64,000 nt of DNA. It comes from JAMZMI01 sp964353015 (GTDB lineage: Bacteria > Bacteroidota > Bacteroidia > Cytophagales > Cyclobacteriaceae). The position numbers and the translations under genes are program-made. The stretch lies in assembly GCA_964353015.1 (NCBI GenBank), contig CAYGUA010000019.1, positions 1 through 64,000 on the forward strand. Direction: 5' to 3'. Within the stretch, counting starts at the first letter, position 1; every line of letters begins with the position of its first letter. Below are positions 11,701 through 20,700 of this stretch, piece after piece. The notes under the pieces are model-generated. The model did not search any database and had not been told where the DNA came from. It was given only the letters and a program-made list of their open reading frames with translations.

Positions 11701-14700
11701 TGATGCGTTTTTTAACATAGCTGGGGATCTAACTTCTCCCTCAGTTATTAATCTCACCACTTCTATAAATCCTGTCACCGATACTAATGCTGGCTTGGAG
11801 CTTGAATTGCTCATAGAATTTGATGAAGAAATGAAAATTGATGGTTCGGCCGATCCTATTGTCACATTTCCAGTGGAAGATGCCTCACCAACTTTAGCTG
11901 TAAGTAGCTATGCTTGGGATGATGGCGTCAATCTTACGGTCTTTCTTACAATAACTGATGCGGATCAAAACCTTTCTGCTGTTGATGTACGAATAGCAGG
12001 AGCCCAGGATATTGCCGGAAATATCCTTAATCAATATGATGGTGTGGATGTTTTTGATATAAACATGGGACCTATCGTGGTAACCAACTATTTCGAAAAT
12101 TTCTCTCTTGGCCTTCCTCCAGATTGGGCCACACAAGGAGCAAGTTGGGAAGATAACCCAGCGTTTGGCTTCCTCGGAGAAGCAGGTGCATTGAGAATAA
12201 CCTCAGGAACTTCCAACTTTGCTCAAACACCTGATTTGGAGAATGTAAATTATATCAGTTTCCAATATCGTGTTCATACGAATAATGCCGATGGGGCGGT
12301 ATTTGACATATATGCCTCTAATGATGGAGGTATCAGTTACACTGATTATCTCGGTACAGCGAATGATCTAACTGGAACCTACAATGTATTCACATACAAT
12401 TTTGTTAGTCCATATACTGGAGCGATTCAAATTATTGGAAACGGTAGTGGAGATTCTGATATCTTAATTGATGACTTTGCTACTGATGGGAATATACAAC
12501 CTGGAGCTCAGGTGTTTGTGGTTACGACAACAGCAGATGATGACGTGACGCCTCCTGTTGGCTCTTTACGAGAAGCAATCAACTTAGCCAATGCAGCGTC
12601 AACAGATGCTTCAATTACCTTCAGTCTCCCTGGCGATGGTTCAGGTGGTTCATGGATAATTTCACCTTTAACCCCGCTTCCTGCACTTTTCAATTCAGCT
12701 GGCAACACCATTACCATTGACGGATCCACACAATCGGGTTGGTCAAGGACATCAGACAATATGGTTGTATTGGATGGTCAAAGCACCATTAATTCTGGCT
12801 TGGCTTTAGATGGAGATAAAGTAGAAATTTATGGATTGAAGCTGATCAATTTTGATTACGCCATTTATTCGACGGCTGGGACATTAAATAATATTATCAT
12901 TGGTCGCTCAGGAGGCGAAAATGTAATTTCCAACAACATCATCGGTATCTATATTGAATATTCTAATGGCCTGATTATACAGAATAATTACATAGGAACT
13001 GACGTTACCGGCTCGTTTGCTGAAGGAAATGAAGATGGTATTAATCTAGGGTTTGAGGCCAATTTCACAGATATACACGAAAATGTTGTGAGTGGAAATA
13101 CAGGTATAGGAATTTATATTCCTTATTTCAACAATAGTATTACCAACAATAAAATTGGAGTTTCGGATGATGGAATGACTGTACTTGGTAATCATATTGG
13201 TATCAAGACTAATGGAGATGGATTCTTAATTGAAGGAAATCAAATAGGTGGTAACAGCCAAGCTGGAATACAAATGGATGGATTTGAAAGTGGCAACCAC
13301 ATAATCCGTCAAAATTATATTGGAACAGACATTACGGGCTCTGAATTTCAGGGAAATGGAATTGGTATTGAGGGATTGAATTATGATGAAACACCATCCG
13401 ATGTAACCGAAATTGGCGCAGATGATGATGCTTTTGGCAATATCATCGCCTTTAATACAAATGCAGCCATTTCATTGTCAGGTACAGCTTTTACCAAGGT
13501 TAAAATCACTAATAACTCAATCTATGAAAATGGTTACGGTATAGAATTACTGAATGGGGCTGATGGAGGTCAAAACCCACCAACGATAGATTTTGTTGGA
13601 ACCTCGAACGTGGATGGTTCGATCGAAGGAGTAGGTCCGGCTACCATCCATCTTTACGGCGTAGACCCTAATTCTTCGGCTGTTCAGGGTAAAATTGTGC
13701 GGGGTGTTGGGACAGTAGATCCAGGTGTATCCTCATGGTCAATTGGTGGAAGTTTTGTTGATATACTCGACCCGTCTGAACTTACTGCCACAGTGACAAC
13801 AGATGATTTTGGGACATCAGAGTTTTTCACTCAAATCAATACCGCCCTGTCTGTCAATATAGAGGGAACCGCAGTGACTGGCGGGCCTGTTTATCTTGAC
13901 TTGGAGGGTTCTGCGGGGGTGGCCAATCAATGGGGAATTGCCTTCCAACTGACAACTGGTGATTTGACCTTTAAATTAGACGATACTCAGAGTTTTGGGG
14001 ATGACGATGGTGATTTTATTGCCGACCCTGAGGGTTTTGCAATAACTGTTTCTTCAGATGGTCTTTATTTTATATCATTCAATGCAGACACCTATTTCTA
14101 TGATATAGCTGAAATAACAACTGTCGGTTTTATAGGCAGTGCTCGAACGGGCGGTGCAGATGGTTGGGACGATCCGGATACGGACATGACCGATTTAGGT
14201 GGTGGTTTATACGAACTTAAAAACTTTGAACTCTTTGGAGGGGAATGGAAAATCAGAATTAATGACCAATACCTTGGCAACTGGGGTGATGAAGAGGATG
14301 ATGGGAATCTCGATTTGAGTGGTGCAAATATTGTTGCAGGCTCAGGTACCTATGATATCACGGTGGATATTATCAGTTTGTTATATAGCGTTACACCGGT
14401 TACGGTAGTAACGGACTTTGCGCTTGAATTTGACGGGTCCAACGAGTATGTGAACATACCTCACTCGGCTGATTTTAATTTTGACGGAGGTGATTTTACT
14501 ATTTCATTTTGGATCAAGCAGGCTACTGCTACGGACGGGGAAATACTGAGCAAACGCAGCAATGGAAGTCCAAATGGGTTGATTATTGGCGTTTTCGGAG
14601 GTAATTATTCCATATGGGCGAGCTCAGGGTCAGGTTGGGATGTTTTCAATGGTCTCGCTTTTGCTACTGTAGATGATGACGTCTGGACACAAATTGCAGT

Positions 14701-17700
14701 TGTAAGAAGTGGTGGCGATTGGTTGTTTTACAAAAACGGAATCGAAGAAAGCTCGGTAACAGCAGGCGGATTGACGAATAACACTGATCCGATTACCTTA
14801 GGACTTGACCTCACAGGAATTGGAGCTTTAACAGGCCAATTGGACGAATTGCAAATCTGGAATATAGCGCTTGATGCAACAACCATTGGTAATGAATATC
14901 AGAATGCCCGAGGTGGATTTGAAAGTGGATTGGTTGCTTACTATCCGTTCGATGATGGCCCTGCAAGTATCGGGTTGACCGATATTACTGCAAACGGGAA
15001 TAATGGTTTCCTTAATGGATTTAACGAGGCAACCGATTGGGTGGCTTCAGGGGTTGGCATCAACCCAGCGTTTGTGGCCTCTTCTAATTTTGTTCTTGAT
15101 TTTGATGGAGTGGACGACTATGCCCAGGCAGGTACGCTTGAAGCTTTGAGTGGCTTGACAGAGGCTTCCATCGAAGCATGGGTGTACCGAGATGGAGCAA
15201 CTGCGGGAGACATTTTTGGCCAGGATAATTTCAACTTTACAATTGGTGCTGACGGCACGGTTTCTACAAATTTCCTTGCCTCAACCACCAGAGGCCCGAT
15301 ATCATCATCAGGAGCTGTTCTCCTAAATAGATGGACACATGTTGCTGTGGTCTTTGATGCCAGCCTAACTGGAGCTGATCGTGGTAAAATATATATCGAT
15401 GGCGTACTTGATGCAGGAGGAAGTTTCTTCGGCGATCCCAATGATGTGAACCAGCTAGAGTCATCATCGAACATGTTATTTATTGCTAGGTCCCCCTACT
15501 TTGATGGGAATCATTTCGATGGAAAAATTGATGATGCCCGAATATGGAATTACGCAAGAACAGATCAGGAAATTGCTGACAACTATGATCGCAGAATGAG
15601 CGGGTTTGAATCAGGCCTCATTGCGTACTATGATTTTGAGGAAGAAACTGGAACCATAGCCGCGGATTTATCTCCAAATGGCAACTTTGCCGAGCTTATT
15701 AATCCGGATGGGGATGAGTATCTTGATTTTGGGCCTGCGCTCAACGATCCGGCACCTTACCTTTCTATTATTTATCCTTTTGCGGGAATTTCTGTTTTCC
15801 AAAATACGGATGTTAGCATTGTTTATTCAGGATCAGGCTTCACTAATGGTGACGAGTTGAACCTGGAGTGGTCTGATGATGGTGGTTCTTTATGGAACTT
15901 TGCAGGGCAGGATTTTTACAATAATGAAGACCCAATTTTCATTTGGACGGTTGATGCGGGTACGTATCCGGTAGGTAGCAACTACAGCATTCGGCTATCT
16001 AACCAGGATTTTAGTATTTCCACGGAAAGCGCTACTTTCAGCATCATTGAGGAGGTAACTCCTGATTTCTTTGAAGATTTTAATTCAGGGATGCCGCTTA
16101 CACCTGATCCTTCGTTCGACCTATTGTCAGGAACCTGGACTGGTCAGGGTGCTCAATCAATAAATGATCCGACTTTTGCAGTAAGCGGAACAGGTGATGC
16201 AGCTTGGATACAAATGGGGTTGGAAAATAATCTCACAACACCTACGCTTACCAATATAGTTGCTTTCGGGTTTTACTACAGAGTACACACTTTAAGTTGT
16301 TGCGATGGAGCCGTTTTTGATGTTTACGCCTCAAGTGATGGCGGTTCGACCTTCGATATTTTCCTTGATGTTATCAGCACTAATTTTGATAGTTACGACT
16401 ATTACAGTCATGATTTTGGAGGAGTACCTTATACAGGGCCTATCCAAATAGTTTATAATGCTGGTGGCGATTCTGATCTCATTATTGATGATTTTGAGGC
16501 TTTCAACAGCCCAACGCTATCGTTATCAGACAATGTATTAGATTTTGATGGAGTAGATGACATGGTTGAAATACCAACATTTACGGCAGATTTATTCGCG
16601 GAACAGGTGACCATCGAATTCTGGGTGAAGCCTATGGCGGGAAGTGGAGTAATACAGGATGTGATTTCTATAGATGGGGCAGACGGCACAGATGTTTTAA
16701 CCGTCAGATATATTCCTAATAATGATTATTTCGAAATCTCATCTTCTGGTGGTGGTTTGATTAATTCGAGCTTTGGACTCACGGATGGCGAATGGCATCA
16801 CTTTGCCATATCAGTCTTAAATGGTCTTGCCGATGTTTTTCAGGATGGATATCAAGTGGGTCAGTCGAATGATTTCTTTCATCCGATCAATGGTGATCTA
16901 TGGACCTTAGGAGGTAACTGGAACGGGACAACTTATGACAATCCATTCCAGGGAGTTTTGGATGAAGTAAGAATATACAATGAAGCAAAAGAATGGTTTC
17001 AGGTTAGAAGCACGATAGGAATTACCTCTCTTACGGATGAATCTGGACTTCTAATCTCATATGATTTCAACCAGGGAAATGCGGGTGGAGAAAACTCCAG
17101 TGAATCTTTTCTTAAAGACCTTTCCCTAAATCGTTTTGATGGTTCACTGCAGAATTTTTCTCTTGCTGGAGCTACCTCAAATTGGATTACTTCAGATATA
17201 GAAAGTATGGTCGTTACGGCACCATCTGTTCAGGCCAGCAATGTAAATGCCGGTGCGCTGAATGTGAATACTGCTTATGTGACCTGGGACAGAGGAGATG
17301 GTGAGAGAAATATGCTGCTTGCCAGGGAAGGAAATTCAGGCTTTCCTGACCCGGTGGATGGTGAAAGTTATTTTGAAAGTGTGAAATATGGAGATGGAGA
17401 TTTAACCAATAATGGATTTTATACTATAGCAAATGGCTTTGGCGGTAATGGTGGTGTTTATCTGGGCGGTTTGAAGCCCAATGTAGAATACACTCTTGCA
17501 GTAGTGGAGGTAAATGGTCCTTACGGATATGAAACCTATAATGTCTCTACGGCAACCAGCAACCCAATAACCTTCGTGCTACCAACTGCTAATGTAAATC
17601 TGACCGAGGAGTTTGAAACTAATATACCGTTGACACAGGATAATTGCGAGTGTAACCTTCCTACTGGTATATGGGGGCTTAATCAGTCATACCAGGAAAA

Positions 17701-20700
17701 TACAATTGTACAGTCAGGAACAGGCGCAGTTCGATTGGTTAATACCGAAGGTGCAGAGATGCATACCCCCTCTCTGGATGGAGCGTCTGAAGTAAATTTC
17801 TACTACGCTACTCCGGCTGGTGGTGAAAACAATTTTGAGGTTTATGAGTCTGTTGATGGTGGATTTTTCGATCAGGTTGTATTCAGTGGCACTGCTACTT
17901 CAACATCGTATCAGTTGGCAACCATTAACCTTACTCATCCGGGATCCATAGTTCAACTTAGGATTCTACCAACATTTGGTGCCAACGATCAGGATTTGTT
18001 GATCGACCAGTTTAATGCCGACTTTGTTGAGTTGGCCATTCCGCCGGTACTTATAGCATCAGTATCTGCGGTAGATAGTTATGGTGTGCAAATAGATGTT
18101 GACGTAGATAGGACTTCAAATCTGTTTTATGTAATTACCACCTCGGATCAGGCTCCAAGTGTTGCTCAGGTTTCCTCAGGGTTGAATGAACTAGGTGACC
18201 CGGCCGACAATTTTGGCAGTTACAGTTCTGTTACAGGAACAGAGGTATTCCAAATTGGGTTGTCCGGAGTTGGAGGTGATCAGCCCCTGCTTTCTAATAC
18301 CACCTATTACTCCTACTGGGTAGCCGATGATGGAGCCGGTGGTGTTTCAGAAGTGGCCATTACAGGATCATTTACGACTTTGGCTGATCCGTCCCAGATT
18401 ACCATTAGTTCTGTTCCTCTGACTAATTCAAATGTGGATGCAGGAAGCACAGGAAATCTGATTTATGAATTGCAGGTTGATATAGCGGAAACAGATGCTG
18501 TATTTGAAGGGTTCTTCCTAATTCCACAGGGAACCTATGCAGAATCTGATTTTGTACAATTTGAATTGTTCCACTCTATTGGGGTCGATGATTTTGCGGG
18601 GGCGACATCTCTCGGGACAACCGGATTTTTGGTTGGAGATCCGTTTGCTCCCGACGGATCCATTGGGTTGGTGGTAAGTGAGACTTATTCTGCAGGAACT
18701 ACGGTATATCTTTATATAGCCGCGGATATAGCCGCAGGAGCAGCGGTTGGTAACAATATTAACATCCAGGCTCCTCTGGCGGACGGTAACTTTGGTTTTG
18801 CTGAGCCCGCTGACTTGATAGAAGGAACAATTAATGCAGGAGCAACTTTTACAATTACGCCTGCAACGTCTACAGGAATAGTTTCAGGTTCTGCCACGAG
18901 CACATCAGGTACAGGTTTCGATTTTTCAACCGAAGCAACATTGGGAATGGAAGACCAGGGTGATTACCAGCCTGACTTTGTATTCGTCCAAAATGAAGGA
19001 GTGAATTTTGGTAATGAGGGAAGTTCCTCATTGGCTTCTACGGGAAATCGATTCCTTTTGCTGGGCACTGGGGCATTGAGTGACATTACGACAGTTGCAT
19101 CATTTACGGATGCTGCTCCATGGGTCAACGTGTCTTATGATTTCACTAGCGGTACGGGAGGCGCCCCAATTGCTGTCGGTGAGCTTTGGGCCGTATATAC
19201 CAGAGAGGGACACTATGCCGTGATGGAGATTACGGACATACCAGGGGATCCATTGAGTGGTACAGAGTTTAGTTTCGATTATAAATATCAGCCTGATGGG
19301 AGCCCTGTTTTTGGGACCTCCATTGATGTCACTCCTCCTTCTTTTATTAGTGGAAGTCCATTTGCAGGAGATATTTTAGACACAAGTGTTCAGCTTTTTG
19401 TGGAAACTGATGAGGATGCCACAGTTTATGTAGTTGTGCTTCCTTCCACAGACACACCTCCTAATGTTTTTGCGGTTCGCGATTTGCAGGATGCTATCGG
19501 CAGTCCGGTTGCCAGTTCGGTTCAACAATCAATTACCGGAAACAATCCAACGATTTTAACTGTCGAAAACCTATTGGCAGGTACGGATTACACCGCATAT
19601 ATTGTAGGCGAGTCTTCGGCTGTGTTTGGTACCACGCCTCTTACGGTCAATTTTACTACTGTGGGTGGCGACACTACTCCTCCAAGTTTTATCAATTCTA
19701 CACCAGTTACCAGTACAATCCTACAGACCAGTGCGCAGACTACCGTAGAAACAGACGAGGCTGGCACAGTGTACGGGATGGTACTTTCATCTTCCGATCC
19801 GATTCCGACATCCCTAGAGGTAAAAGATGGTACGGCTCCTGATGGTGGCACGTTATACAGTGCTGGTAGTGTAGCCATAGTGGCCAACAACCCTACCATT
19901 CTGTCCTTTGGCGCATTGACAGCTAATACCGAGTATACAGCTTACTATGTGGCTGAGGATGCATCAAATAATCTAAGCGCTACTCCTGTTTCGGTCACGT
20001 TCTCAACTCTGGCCCCAGCCACGGCTCCCGTTTTTCTGAATGGTACTCCTGCGGCTGCAGACATCTTAGAAACCAGCGCACAGATTCAGGTCGAAACGGA
20101 TAAAGATGCGATTATATATATCGTTGCATTACTGGTCGGCGATGCAGCACCTAATGTTTTTGCAGTACGTGATTTACAGGATGCTTCCGGCAGTCCGGTT
20201 GCCAGTTCGGTTCAACAATCAATTACCGGAAACAATCCAACGATTTTAACTGTCGAAAACCTTACGGCAGGAACGGATTATACCGCATATATTGTAGGCG
20301 AGTCTTCGGCTGTGTTTGGCACCACCCCTCTTACAGTCAATTTTACGACTACAGGAGGAGATGTTACCGCTCCAGTGGTTTCTATAAATGGAATTACCAC
20401 CAATGACCAAACTCCAGCCTTGTTTGGACTTATCGATGATAACACGGCCACCATTTCTGTGACTGTCGCTGGCCAGACCAATGCCGCTACTAATAACGGA
20501 GACGGTACATGGTCTTTGGTCGACAATCTACTTTCAATAATCGTTGAGGGTGTTTATGATGTACAAGTTTCAGCTACAGATAGCTTTGGCAATATTGGTA
20601 CAGATCAAACGACTGATGAATTGACGATTGATATTACCGCACCAACTGTATCTATAAATAATCTTTCTACACTTGATGATACACCGGCGTTATCAGGTTC

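Noticed and set aside
15118..15474. 118-codon minus-strand open frame inside adhesin A
   Set aside because: It lies antisense within a LamG module of a continuous gene, is Ser/Pro/Ala-rich with no recognisable domain, and fits the pattern of antisense shadows common in this region.
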